Assembly: GCA_020639075.1 (NCBI GenBank)
Contig: JACKHI010000001.1
Coordinates: 1,674,001-1,738,000, forward strand
DNA length: 64,000 nucleotides
Source: Phycisphaerales bacterium
GTDB taxonomy: Bacteria; Planctomycetota; Phycisphaerae; UBA1845; UTPLA1
Direction: 5' to 3'
In this document: one piece after another, positions 8,562-16,911 of the stretch
Position numbering within the stretch: position 1 is the first letter of the stretch
Layout: the number at the start of each line of letters is the position of its first letter
Program-made: the position numbers and the translations under genes
The notes under the pieces: model-generated
Told to the model about the DNA's origin: nothing
The model's input: only the letters and a program-made list of their open reading frames with translations
The model's database searches: none

Positions 8562-9851
8562 TCAATACAACGGATTAATCACCATCCCAGTCGCCAGCTT
8601 CGGAAAGAAGTAGGTCGACTTCTGCGGCATCAGTTCCCCCGCCGTGCAGATGTCGCGCAGCTGCTGCATCGTCGTCGCCTGCATCAGGCACGCAATGCCT
8701 GAACTCGCTTTCGCGTCCGCAACGGATTCGCCCATCGTCTTCTGGTAATGCATCGTCACCGGCTTGCCGTCATTCAGCTTCGGCGATACGAGGCGATCGA
8801 TGATCAGCTTGTGCAGGATCGTATACGACAGCGTTCGCCACGCCGGGTTGTGCTTCTTCTCGAGCGATGCCAATGGATCGGCGTCCTTGGGCGTCACGAT
8901 CGCAAACGCGTCGTCCTTCGCGACATAAAGACCGATCGCCTGAGGTCCCGCCTTGGCCAGCGTCTTCGCGAGTGATGCATCGTCCTTCGGCATCGCAGCC
9001 GGCTTCCAATCGAATTCGCCCGCCAGCGCATCCTTCATCGCGTTCGACGTCACGCCCGGTAGGTCCGCCATCGCGCGGAAGTACGGCTGGATCGTCGCCC
9101 CCGGATCCTCCATGCCGCCGAGCACGGCCAGCACGAAATTCACGGGGTCGTCGTCGCCGACGGCTCCGTATTCCGCAATATGCTGCTCGCGATACATGAG
9201 CGCTGTACCGTAACGATGATGACCATCCGCGATGAAGATCGGCTTGTCGGCCATGCGGACCTGGATGCTCTTGATCGTGGGCAGATCGTCGATGACCCAC
9301 AACTTGTTTTCGACGCCGTCCAGCATCCCCTGCTGATCCGGCTCCCCCTCGATCGCTTCATCGATCAACTTCGAAATCTCATTCGTCTCGTCTGGGTAAA
9401 GACCGAAGATCGGGCTGACGTTGCAGCGCGTCGCCGTCGTCAGCTTGAGCCGATCCTCCTTCGGACCGCCGAACGTCTGTTCGTGGGCGAAAATCTGCCC
9501 CTGACCGAGCTCCTCCAGCCGAAGCCTGGCAAAAAACTTCTTCCGCGTCAGCGTCTTGCTGCCGAGCTTGTAGGTCTGATGATAGACATACAGCCCCGGC
9601 CGGCTGTCCCGAACCAGGGCCCGGATATCCAGCCAGCAAGTCAGATCGCCCGCCGCCTTCAAATACACTTCTTCCGGCCCGGCTGTCTTCGGCGGCACAT
9701 GTGGCAGGTCGATCCCCACGATGTTGTGATCGTCCTTCGCTCGCAGCGCATCCTTGTCCGCCTGATCCAGAATGTCATAGGGCGGTGCGATCAGATGAGA
9801 GACGTCTGCGGAATTGAAGCGGATCGCCGTAAAAGGCTCGATTCGTGCCAT
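8562..9851 (-). CDS. DUF1015 family protein
   Basis: This 429-residue cytoplasmic protein matches DUF1015 along its whole length. It has the N-terminal ARIEPFTAIRFN and LIAPPYDIL, then YVYHQTY near residue 110, IFAHEQTFGGPKEDRL near 140, and FIADGHHRYGTALMYRE near 215-231. The conserved His pair in DGHHRY suggests an enzyme of unknown reaction. The family is common in planctomycetes and clostridia and is annotated only as a conserved protein. GAGG lies 7 nt before the ATG. The gene is divergent from the large sigma factor and shares a 250-bp intergenic region with it. Confidence 0.88.
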   Translation of the reverse strand: MARIEPFTAIRFNSADVSHLIAPPYDILDQADKDALRAKDDHNIVGIDLPHVPPKTAGPEEVYLKAAGDLTCWLDIRALVRDSRPGLYVYHQTYKLGSKTLTRKKFFARLRLEELGQGQIFAHEQTFGGPKEDRLKLTTATRCNVSPIFGLYPDETNEISKLIDEAIEGEPDQQGMLDGVENKLWVIDDLPTIKSIQVRMADKPIFIADGHHRYGTALMYREQHIAEYGAVGDDDPVNFVLAVLGGMEDPGATIQPYFRAMADLPGVTSNAMKDALAGEFDWKPAAMPKDDASLAKTLAKAGPQAIGLYVAKDDAFAIVTPKDADPLASLEKKHNPAWRTLSYTILHKLIIDRLVSPKLNDGKPVTMHYQKTMGESVADAKASSGIACLMQATTMQQLRDICTAGELMPQKSTYFFPKLATGMVINPLY

Positions 9852-9962
9852 ACTGTAACCTCTTATTTTATAGGACGTTGCAGAATTAGGCCTGACAACG
9901 CAGCCCCGTATCGTCGCTGAACGCCCCGATCCTGTCCAGAAGCCCCTTAATCGTGATTTTTA

Positions 9963-9992
9963 TTGACTTTACATCACCTTCGCCGATAGGAT
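9963..9992 (+). promoter_or_regulatory. Putative sigma-70 promoter for the HTH-sigma gene
   Basis: TTGACT at 9963-9968 and TAGGAT at 9987-9992 are spaced by 18 bp. This would give a start near 10000 and a leader of about 100 nt before the ATG at 10102. Confidence 0.45.
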
Positions 9993-10101
9993 TTCATAGT
10001 CCACACAGCCAGTCATGCGGCGGCAGGCGAAGCGTCCCGACCCACCATCGCCCCGCCCATGAGTACCGACGTGCGAACCCGCCTGCGCGGAGGCAGTTTC
10101 G

Positions 10102-11808
10102 ATGAAGCGATACAAATGTCAGGAGATGTCGCAGCTCGGGCACGAGCTCAAGATGTCGCCGGCACGCTTGCGCCTCCGCCAGATCGCCGGTATCGATCGG
10201 GCCATCCAGCTCATCGATCCCGACCGGGAATATCCGTACTCCTTCGTCGCTTTCCAGATCACGGGCTACACGTCGAAGCGGCCCGTCGCCACGACGGAAG
10301 TGCCGATGCGCGGCAAGTCCCTCATCGACGATCTCGTCAGCCTCGCCGAGGATCTCACCGTCGATCAGCCACTGCCCTACGATGCAGCCTTCGGCCGCGT
10401 ATACGATGCGGAATCGCTCGCCAGGCGATTTAACGTCTCGACGAAGACGATCTCCCGCTGGCGCAAGCGAGGCCTCATCGGCTGCTGGTTCAGCCGCGAA
10501 GGCGAACGCCCCCGAATCGGCTATACGGCACGCAGCGTCCGCGTCTTCGTGGGACGCAACAAGGACCTTATCCAGCGCGGTAGCGCCTTCCAGCTCATGG
10601 GCGACGCCGAGCGCGAAGCCATCATCGCACGCGCACGCGAACTTGTCGCAACGGGCGAAACCACATTGCATGCCGTCACGCTGAAACTCGCCGAAGAAAC
10701 CGGCCGGGCGGTCGAGACGGTTCGCTACACGCTGCGGAATTTTGACTTCGACAATCCCAAGCAGGCGTTGTTCGACAAAACCGAAAACGCCCGCAAGGTG
10801 GACGAGAAAGAAGTCATCTACAACGCTTTCATGGATGGCGAATCGCTTGAAGCCCTGGCTTCGCGATTCAATCGCAGCGTCCCGGACATCGGTCGCGCAA
10901 TCACAGACTGCAGACTGTCGGAACTTTGCGGCGAACCCCTGAGCTATATCTTCAACGAATCGTTCGACCAGGCAGGCGCGGAGGATGCAATCCTGAATGC
11001 CACGCTCGAAGCATCGAGCGATTCGGATTCCGCCGAAGCAATGGCGTCGCGCGTGCCCGCGGGACTGCCCGCGTATTTGCAGGCACTCTATCGCACGCCG
11101 CTGCTCTCGCCTGAAGAGGAACGCTGCTACTTCCAGCAGATGAACTACCGTATGCATCGGGCTGAGCGTCTGCGACAGCGCGTCGCTGTCTCGCCCGAAC
11201 AGGCTTCCACGTCGGACGTCGCGGCCGTCGATGCCGAAATCGACATGGCCGTCGTGATCAAGAAGAAGATCACGCAGGCCAACCTGCGACTTGTCGTCAA
11301 TATTGCCAAGCGCCATCTCGGGAGCCAGCCGGATTCGTCCCTCTTCGAACTGATCAGCGACGGCAATGTCGCGTTGATGCGCGCCGTGGAGAAATTCGAC
11401 TACGCCAAAGGCTTCAAGTTCAGCACCTATGCAACATGGGCCATCAAGCGGTCCTTCGCCCGATCGATCCCCGAGGAATACTCGCGGCGCGATCGATTCC
11501 GCACGGGCCACGACGAGTTCCTCGCCGCCGCACGCGACTATCGCGCCCCCACGCTGGCAATCGAAGAATCCGCCGGCAGCACCGTGCAGACGACAGTGGC
11601 AGCCGGGCTCGCGGCCCTCTCAAGCCGCGAACGCAAGATCGTCGAGCGCCACTTCGGTCTCTCCAAGTCGGGTACGCCCGACACGCTCGACGCAATCAGC
11701 CGCGACATCGGCATCAGCAAGGAGCGCGTCCGCCAGATCGAACGCCGAGCCCTTGCGAAACTGCGCGATCATCTCGGCGATCGAGGCGTCGAATTGCTCG
11801 CGGGTTGA
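10102..11808 (+). CDS. Sigma-70 family factor with long N-terminal multi-HTH module
   Basis: This 568-residue protein has its sigma core only in the C-terminal 240 residues. Region 1.2 is near 328 (LPAYLQALYRTPLLSPEEE), region 2 near 370-455 (NLRLVVNIAKRHLG, FSTYATWAIKRSF) and region 4 near 505-560 (SRERKIVERHFGL, ISKERVRQIERRALAKL). Region 3 is essentially missing between them. The first 320 residues hold three HTH-like units: about 100-122 (MerR-like, LARRFNVSTKTISRWRKRGL), 180-212 and 237-270. GGAGG lies 8 nt before the ATG. Related factors occur in Planctomycetota. The N-terminal part may bind DNA or sense a signal, which is inference. The regulon is unknown. Confidence 0.9.
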   Translation: MKRYKCQEMSQLGHELKMSPARLRLRQIAGIDRAIQLIDPDREYPYSFVAFQITGYTSKRPVATTEVPMRGKSLIDDLVSLAEDLTVDQPLPYDAAFGRVYDAESLARRFNVSTKTISRWRKRGLIGCWFSREGERPRIGYTARSVRVFVGRNKDLIQRGSAFQLMGDAEREAIIARARELVATGETTLHAVTLKLAEETGRAVETVRYTLRNFDFDNPKQALFDKTENARKVDEKEVIYNAFMDGESLEALASRFNRSVPDIGRAITDCRLSELCGEPLSYIFNESFDQAGAEDAILNATLEASSDSDSAEAMASRVPAGLPAYLQALYRTPLLSPEEERCYFQQMNYRMHRAERLRQRVAVSPEQASTSDVAAVDAEIDMAVVIKKKITQANLRLVVNIAKRHLGSQPDSSLFELISDGNVALMRAVEKFDYAKGFKFSTYATWAIKRSFARSIPEEYSRRDRFRTGHDEFLAAARDYRAPTLAIEESAGSTVQTTVAAGLAALSSRERKIVERHFGLSKSGTPDTLDAISRDIGISKERVRQIERRALAKLRDHLGDRGVELLAG

Positions 11809-12063
11809 GGCGCGATCTCTTTCTTCACCATTGCGGATTAAGACTGAAACAAGCCATCGTCATTGTTGCTGCATTTGGTGCGCTCTGTTGCGTTGCGCCG
11901 CCAATCCGACGAGCCCGTCGACGCCTCCCGCCAAGGCCGCAACCGACAAGCCCGCCGCGCGTGACAGCATTTCGCACACTGAAAGTGCAACGCACGGGAG
12001 CCCAAGCCCGACTCCTCACGCTGAAACCGCAACCTACAAGCCCGCACTCGCGGCAGCCTCTCG

Positions 12064-12171
12064 CACGCTGAAAGCGTGACCTACGGAAGCCCAGGGCAAA
12101 CGAAGACCGCGAAGCGGTCGAAGTGCAGCCCTGGGTTTGCCGCCCCACACGAAGCTAAGCCCTGTAAGGGC
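12064..12171. repeat. Compound palindromic repeat (REP-like), left of transposase
   Basis: Three short hairpins lie in a row. CACGCT/AGCGTG with a GAA loop is at 12064-12078. A nested cruciform has an outer stem CCCAGGG (12090-12096) with CCCTGGG (12129-12135) around GACCGC/GCGGTC (12105-12119). GCCCT/AGGGC with a GTA loop is at 12159-12171. The same order of hairpins recurs at 13132-13239, on the other side of the transposase gene. Confidence 0.8.
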
Positions 12172-12292
12172 GTTCTACGCCACCTTTTTGGCACTCCCAA
12201 GATCATCAATCGATTTCTCAATTGACAACCCCACACTACGATGCCAACTCGGCAATTCCAAATTCACGCCAATCACGAGTCGAGGTGAATCC

Positions 12293-12745
12293 ATGTCGCA
12301 ATCACTCTCCAACCTTCACATCCATTTGATTTTCTCCACCAAACATCGCGAACCCCTCATTGCAAACGCCATCCGCGACGAAATGCATGCCTACATGGCC
12401 ACTGTGCTCAAGGGGCTGAATTGCGCACCGCAAATGATCAACTCCGTCGACGATCACGTGCACGCGCTGTTCGACCTGTCGCGCACGCACGCGTTGAGTG
12501 ACGTCATCAAGGATGTGAAAGCCTCGTCATCCAAGTGGATCAAGGCGAAGGGCGACGAATTCCGCGCATTCGCATGGCAGGCCGGCTACGGTGCGTTCGC
12601 CGTGTCGGAATCCAACGTTGCAAGCGTGGTCGCCTACATCAAGAGGCAGGAGGAGCATCATCGAACGCGATCATTTCAGGATGAGTTTCGGCTGTTCCTC
12701 AAGCGACACAGGATCGAATTCGATGAGCGATACGTGTGGGATTGA
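12293..12745 (+). CDS. IS200/IS605-type (REP-associated) Y1 transposase
   Basis: The protein has 150 residues, the normal size for a single-domain Y1 transposase. It begins SLSNLHIHLIFSTKHREPLI. It carries the HUH metal motif in DDHVHALFDL (His-Val-His) near residue 60 and a candidate catalytic tyrosine in VVAYIKRQEEHH near residue 118. These enzymes nick and join single-stranded DNA at hairpins. GAGG precedes the ATG at 12293. No TnpB gene is adjacent. The gene sits between two copies of the same compound palindrome, the arrangement expected of a REP-associated transposase. The catalytic motifs look intact. Confidence 0.9.
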   Translation: MSQSLSNLHIHLIFSTKHREPLIANAIRDEMHAYMATVLKGLNCAPQMINSVDDHVHALFDLSRTHALSDVIKDVKASSSKWIKAKGDEFRAFAWQAGYGAFAVSESNVASVVAYIKRQEEHHRTRSFQDEFRLFLKRHRIEFDERYVWD

Positions 12746-12779
12746 GATTAGAACGTCACTACAGGACTTGATACGATAC

Positions 12780-13240
12780 GACGTCTCTAACCCCGGGCTG
12801 CGTTCAAGTCGCTTCGCGACCATCACTTGCCCGGGGCTCCCATAGGTCGGCCTTTCAGGCCGTTTCGCCGTCGCTGACGCGACTTGAACGCCCCCAAACG
12901 CCAAGCCCGCAACCCACAATCCCCCACGCGCAGCAGCCTTTTGGCACGCTGAGGCCTCAACCTACAATCCGTCTCGCGCGGCAGCCTATCTCACACTGAC
13001 CGCGTGACCTGCGCCCCCAAACCCGACATCCTCTTGCACGCTGAATGCGCGACCTACGGGAACCCATGCCCGCGTCGACTCCTCACGCTGAAAGCGTGAT
13101 CTACGGGAACTCATGCCCGCGTCGACTCCTCACGCTGAAAGCGTGACCTACGGAAGCCCAGGGCAAACGAAGACCGCGAATGCGGTCGAAGTACAGCCCT
13201 GGGTTTGCCGCCCAAGTCGAAGTTGAGCCCTGTAAGGGCG
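12780..13240. repeat. Repeat field right of transposase
   Basis: The 672-bp gap between the transposase and the RRM gene is mostly repeat. The CACGCT-GAA-AGCGTG hairpin occurs at 13085-13099 and 13132-13146. The CCCAGGG/CCCTGGG cruciform spans 13157-13203, with the inner GACCGC/GCGGTC stem (loop GAAT). The GCCCTGTAAGGGC hairpin is at 13227-13239. Degraded copies extend back to about 12880. No coding sequence is seen. Confidence 0.75.
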
Positions 13241-13357
13241 TTCTACACAGTGCGAATACACCGCACGACTCGCGCAAGCCGTGCCAACTGATTGGCACCA
13301 ATCACATCATGGACAAACCACTGAATAACCTCACGGCGCGCAAACGTCCCTGAATGC

Positions 13358-13389
13358 AAAAAAAGAGGAGAACCGAAGTTCTCCTCTTT
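13358..13389 (-). terminator. Rho-independent terminator of the RRM gene
   Basis: Read on the minus strand, a 9-bp perfect stem (GAGGAGAAC/GTTCTCCTC, extended by A-T pairs) with a UUCG-type loop is followed by seven T residues. It lies 29 bp past the stop codon of the RRM gene. Confidence 0.92.
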
Positions 13390-13417
13390 CTTGATTTGTA
13401 TCTTCGCGACGTATCGC

Positions 13418-13798
13418 TTAGTAGCGATCGCGTCCGCCGCGATCGCCGCCGCGACCACCACCGCCGCCGCCGCCGCGGTAACCACCGCCGCCGCCGCCGC
13501 CGCCGCGATATCCGCCGCCGCCACCGCCGCCACCGCGAGGTCCGCGATCTTCGCGGGGTCGCGCTTCATTGACCTTCAACGTGCGACCGTTGCTTTCGGT
13601 ATTGTCGAGACCGTCGATCGCAGACTGTGCATCGTCGTCAGAGGCCATTTCGACAAAGCCGAAACCCTTGCTCTGACCGGTATGTCGGTCTTCGATCACT
13701 TCGGCGCTGACGACTTGTCCGTATTGACCGAACATCTCCTGGAGTTCCGACGCCGTGACGGAGTAACTCAGGTTCCCAACGTACAACTTCTTGGCCAT
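13418..13798 (-). CDS. Glycine-rich RNA-binding protein (RRM)
   Basis: This 126-residue protein has one RNA recognition motif at residues 3-80. It shows RNP2 (LYVGNL) and RNP1 (KGFGFVEM) with their aromatic residues intact. The last 45 residues are an Arg/Gly tail of poly-Gly runs separated by YR and RGG units. The domain order matches bacterial Rbp-like cold-responsive RNA-binding proteins of cyanobacteria and planctomycetes, which bind single-stranded RNA. AGGAAG lies just before the ATG. A long upstream region with a nested hairpin (13949-13996) may form its 5' leader. The gene ends in a strong terminator. Confidence 0.94.
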   Translation of the reverse strand: MAKKLYVGNLSYSVTASELQEMFGQYGQVVSAEVIEDRHTGQSKGFGFVEMASDDDAQSAIDGLDNTESNGRTLKVNEARPREDRGPRGGGGGGGGYRGGGGGGGGYRGGGGGGGRGGDRGGRDRY

Positions 13799-13948
13799 TG
13801 TTTCTTCCTACGAATTGGGCCAGTGCGACCTCACAAAACTTTCCGGGCCGCTAAGAAATGGTCCCACAGGCGGACCCTGCCATGGCATCGCCGTTCAGAG
13901 TTGCTGAGATGCGTGGCTGAATCGAGCGCACGTCGTCGACAAATCTCC

Positions 13949-13996
13949 GACATCGGTACCGAGTTTCGTATGATAAACTCGGAAAAATCCGATGTC
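13949..13996. promoter_or_regulatory. Nested inverted repeat between recO and the RRM gene
   Basis: An outer 8-bp stem GACATCGG/CCGATGTC (13949-13956 with 13989-13996) encloses an inner 8-bp stem CCGAGTTT/AAACTCGG (13959-13966 with 13975-13982). There is no T-tract on either side, so it is not a classical terminator. It lies about 150 bp before the RRM start on the minus strand. A separate near-palindrome, TTGACGGCCCGTCAA, is at 14015-14029. Confidence 0.6.
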
Positions 13997-14140
13997 CATC
14001 CGCAATCAGTGAAGTTGACGGCCCGTCAAGACCCCGGAGCGAGTTCGTAATCCGAGTCACAACCTTAGCGCAATTCCGAACCCGCAATATCCCCAATGCG
14101 GCTTTGCGGCCTCCCTGGCCGGGGATTTGCCGTCCGCAGC

Positions 14141-14878
14141 CTACGCTCGATGTCGGACCCCGAAAGCCCGTCGGACCAACGCCGACAGCTTGGAAGGCCG
14201 CCCCATCATCTCCCTCAGATGGTAGTCCAGGAGCGGAAATGCCCGGCCCGAGACCGCTTCGTTCGCGTGGGACAGTAGTAGCGCCGTCTCCCTCGACAAC
14301 CGCCGCTTCTCAACCACTGACGGCTCGCAGTCGCGGCACACGGCCCCGCCCTGGTGAGAACTGAAGAACAGCAGCTCGTCGTCCGTCGTCTCCCGACCGC
14401 AGCTGACGCAGGCGTCCATCTGCGGCCGAAGCCCGATCTCCCGCAGCATCCGCCAGAGATACGTCGACAGTGCATCCGCCGGCGGCAGTTTTTCAAGGCC
14501 GCGCAAGAACGCATCCAGCGTATCGAACAACCCCGGATGCGGGTCGTGCGCTTCGGTGAGTTGCACTGTCACGTCCGCGGCGTACTCCGCAGCGTACATC
14601 CGTGCGAGATCGTCGCGCAGATGACGATAGCCGTCGCGCTGGCGCCATTCCGTCAACGTCGCTAGACGATCTTCCTTGCCGGGCCGCGCCGAAAAGACAA
14701 TGTCGCCCTTTTCGAGAAGATCGATGCCAATACCGGTTCGCGTCTTCGTGCTGCGCTTCACGCCCTTGGCGATGACGCGTTGCTGGCCGTGCGCCCGCGT
14801 GAAGACGGCGAGCACCTGCGACGTTTCGCTGAAGTCGAGCCGGCGCAGCACGATCGCCGAGTCCTTGACGAGCGCCAC
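14141..14878 (-). CDS. recO: DNA repair protein RecO
   Basis: This 245-residue protein matches RecO. An N-terminal OB fold (KDSAIVLRRLDFSETSQVLAVF, GQQRVIAKGVKR) is followed by an alpha-helical domain and a four-Cys zinc site (CVSCG near residue 155 and CRDC near 180). RecO loads RecA onto SSB-coated DNA with RecR in gap repair. The gene is the last of a tight minus-strand cluster and starts 3 bp after the CNNM/CorC stop. The start ATG at 14878 fits the family N-terminus MALVKDSAIVL. Confidence 0.93.
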   Translation of the reverse strand: MALVKDSAIVLRRLDFSETSQVLAVFTRAHGQQRVIAKGVKRSTKTRTGIGIDLLEKGDIVFSARPGKEDRLATLTEWRQRDGYRHLRDDLARMYAAEYAADVTVQLTEAHDPHPGLFDTLDAFLRGLEKLPPADALSTYLWRMLREIGLRPQMDACVSCGRETTDDELLFFSSHQGGAVCRDCEPSVVEKRRLSRETALLLSHANEAVSGRAFPLLDYHLREMMGRPSKLSALVRRAFGVRHRA

Positions 14879-14881
14879 GCC

Positions 14882-16132
14882 TCAACCCTCCGCGACGGGT
14901 TCAAGTCGCCGTATGCGCAGCCGATTGACGACGCGATCCGCCGCCTCGACGACCTCGATGCGAACGTCGCCCTCGACGAACGACTCGCTTGCTCGCGGGA
15001 TCCGCCCCATCTTGCTCAATACGTATCCGCCGATCGTGTCGTAGGCGTCATCTTCCGGCAGCGACAGCTCGAGTTCGTCGTTGATCTCATCGACACGCAG
15101 CCGCGCATCGACCTCCGCCGTGCGGTCATCAATACGCTGAATCGGCGGAATCGGCGGTTCGTCGTGTTCGTCCGTGATTTCGCCGACGAGTTCCTCGAGA
15201 ATGTCCTCGATCGTCACAAGGCCGGCCGTACCGCCGTACTCATCGAGCACGATGGCGATGTGAACGCGGTTCGCCTGAAATTCCCGCAGGAGTGACGCCA
15301 GGTCCTTCGTTTCAGGCACGAACGTCACGTCTCGCATTTTCTCACGTAATGAAAACTCGGACTCGTCCGACACGAGCAGATCCCGGGCGTAGAGAATACC
15401 GATGACGTGATCGACAGTCCCTTCATATACGGGAATTCGCGAATGGCCGTCCTTGCGGATGACGGCCAGCACTTGCTCGCGTTCGGAATCCGCGGCGATG
15501 CCGACGATATCCGTCCGCGGCGTCATGATCTCGCCGACGCTCGTCTCATCCAGCACCATCACGGACCGGATCATCTCCGTTTCCGTGGCATCGACGGCGC
15601 CGCGCGTCTCGCCGTGCCGTACGGCGTCGAGAATCTCGCGCTCCAGCTCGTCGGATTCCGGATCATCCTCGCGCGGTGCGCCGGCCAGACGCCGCACGAT
15701 TTCACCAATGAAATCCTGCACGATCAGAAACGGCCGACTGACGATCCGAATCGAATCCAGCAGACCAATCGTCTTCGACAGGAAATTGTCCCCCGCATGC
15801 CGCGCCCACGCCGTCGGCAACGCCACGCCCATGATGACAAGCCACGGAATGCAGACGATCCAGAACCACAGCCATCGAACCGTCACGACGTCGATGTCGG
15901 CGAGATAGGCATTGAGCGTCAGGACAAACGCGACGATCGCCAGCTGGCGATAGCCCAGGGCGCATCGCGCGAACTCATCCTGATTCTCGAAGAACGGATC
16001 AAGTCGCGTCGCGGACTTTTCCGGCCCCAGCAGCGTCGACAGCCGCGTCGGCGACGCAAAGCGCGCCGCGATCACCGCCGTTCCGAAGAAGACCGCCAGA
16101 ACCGTCCACAATATCAAGAGTCCGATGAGCAC
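14882..16132 (-). CDS. CNNM/CorC (HlyC) family membrane protein with CBS pair
   Basis: The protein has 416 residues. A DUF21-type membrane domain (TM segments near 2-22, 62-80 and 88-110) is followed by a CBS pair at about 205-325 (EIMTPRTDIVGI, GHSRIPVYEGTVDHVIGILYARDLL, IVLDEYGGTAGLVTIEDILEELVGEI). A CorC_HlyC domain occupies the last 80 residues (LPEDDAYDTIGGYVLSKMGRIP). The family includes magnesium/cobalt efflux proteins and YbeX. In E. coli ybeX lies next to ybeY, and here it is two genes away from ybeY, so a YbeX-like role near ribosome biogenesis is plausible. There is an 8-bp gap to the preceding nitrilase-like gene. Confidence 0.92.
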   Translation of the reverse strand: MLIGLLILWTVLAVFFGTAVIAARFASPTRLSTLLGPEKSATRLDPFFENQDEFARCALGYRQLAIVAFVLTLNAYLADIDVVTVRWLWFWIVCIPWLVIMGVALPTAWARHAGDNFLSKTIGLLDSIRIVSRPFLIVQDFIGEIVRRLAGAPREDDPESDELEREILDAVRHGETRGAVDATETEMIRSVMVLDETSVGEIMTPRTDIVGIAADSEREQVLAVIRKDGHSRIPVYEGTVDHVIGILYARDLLVSDESEFSLREKMRDVTFVPETKDLASLLREFQANRVHIAIVLDEYGGTAGLVTIEDILEELVGEITDEHDEPPIPPIQRIDDRTAEVDARLRVDEINDELELSLPEDDAYDTIGGYVLSKMGRIPRASESFVEGDVRIEVVEAADRVVNRLRIRRLEPVAEG

Positions 16133-16140
16133 GTTGGACC

Positions 16141-16911
16141 TTACTGTTCGCCGATGCGGCTTGCCGAAGTGGACTCATCCCACGCGGCATCCGAAGGTAA
16201 ATTGATCTGCGCCGTCAAGATGTCGGCTGCGTCGGCCGCAGCCGACGCAACGATGCTCCCGTCTCGTTCGACAATCCGACTCACGCCATGTCGTCGCACC
16301 GGGCCCTTCTTTCCGCACGTCGTCATGTCCGCCACAACGCACGGCCGACCGAACTGCTTTGCAAGTTTCGAAAGCGCCGTGTCGATCGCCTTCTCGCTGA
16401 TCGCGCCTGCCCCGATCGTACCGACGATCAACTGCGCGCCTGCCGTCACGACCTCGCGCCACGAGTCTTCATCCAATATGTCGTCGTCCACGAGCACAGC
16501 GATCCGCCCGAGCAGCACGTCAACAGACTCCAACGGAGCCGCAGACACTGCGTAGCGCCCAGCCAGCGACTTGCCGGCTCTCTTCAGCGGTTGAATCAGG
16601 CGATGATCGCCGTCCTGATCGAACAAAATGCCGATGAGCCTCGGCAAAGGCCTGGCGCGTTCGGCGAACCCCATGGCCGCGAAGACGCCCCAGCTCCGCG
16701 CTCGAAAACCGCACGCCGCCGCAGTCGCGCCGTACGTGCCTTCGAGGACGGCGTCCGCAGTCTCCACGCACGTATCAGCAAACGCCGGCAGAACGACAAG
16801 ATCCGGCGCCGGATCAGCTTCCGCCGCCTTGTCCATCGCCCGCATCGCCCGCTGCAACGTCTTCGAGCGGCTCGACGGATCCACTTCCAATTGGACGACT
16901 GCAACTCTCAT
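16141..16911 (-). CDS. Carbon-nitrogen hydrolase (nitrilase)-like protein, apparently lacking the catalytic triad
   Basis: The 256 residues follow the nitrilase fold: the first strand MRVAVVQLEVDP, the segment DLVVLPAF near residues 37-44 and a late AGAQLIVGTIGAG. The expected catalytic Glu after LVVLP is Ala. The strand that normally carries the Cys nucleophile reads IAVLVDDDILDE, with no Cys. A Lys candidate exists in PLKRAGK. The protein therefore looks like a pseudoenzyme of the family, or one whose chemistry has moved. It overlaps ybeY by 4 bp and is co-transcribed with it. The function is unknown. I am confident it is coding and less sure of its family. Confidence 0.75.
   Translation of the reverse strand: MRVAVVQLEVDPSSRSKTLQRAMRAMDKAAEADPAPDLVVLPAFADTCVETADAVLEGTYGATAAACGFRARSWGVFAAMGFAERARPLPRLIGILFDQDGDHRLIQPLKRAGKSLAGRYAVSAAPLESVDVLLGRIAVLVDDDILDEDSWREVVTAGAQLIVGTIGAGAISEKAIDTALSKLAKQFGRPCVVADMTTCGKKGPVRRHGVSRIVERDGSIVASAAADAADILTAQINLPSDAAWDESTSASRIGEQ

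Noticed and set aside
9994..11511. 505-residue minus-strand frame
   Set aside because: It is antisense to the sigma factor with recognisable regions 2 and 4.
11429..12079. Ser/Pro/Arg-rich frames overlapping the sigma gene end and repeats
   Set aside because: They run across the sigma factor in other frames and into palindromic repeats. There is no signal or family.
12880..13240. CRISPR-like repetition
   Set aside because: Repeats are palindromic, irregularly spaced and of different types. There are no constant-length unique spacers and no cas genes.
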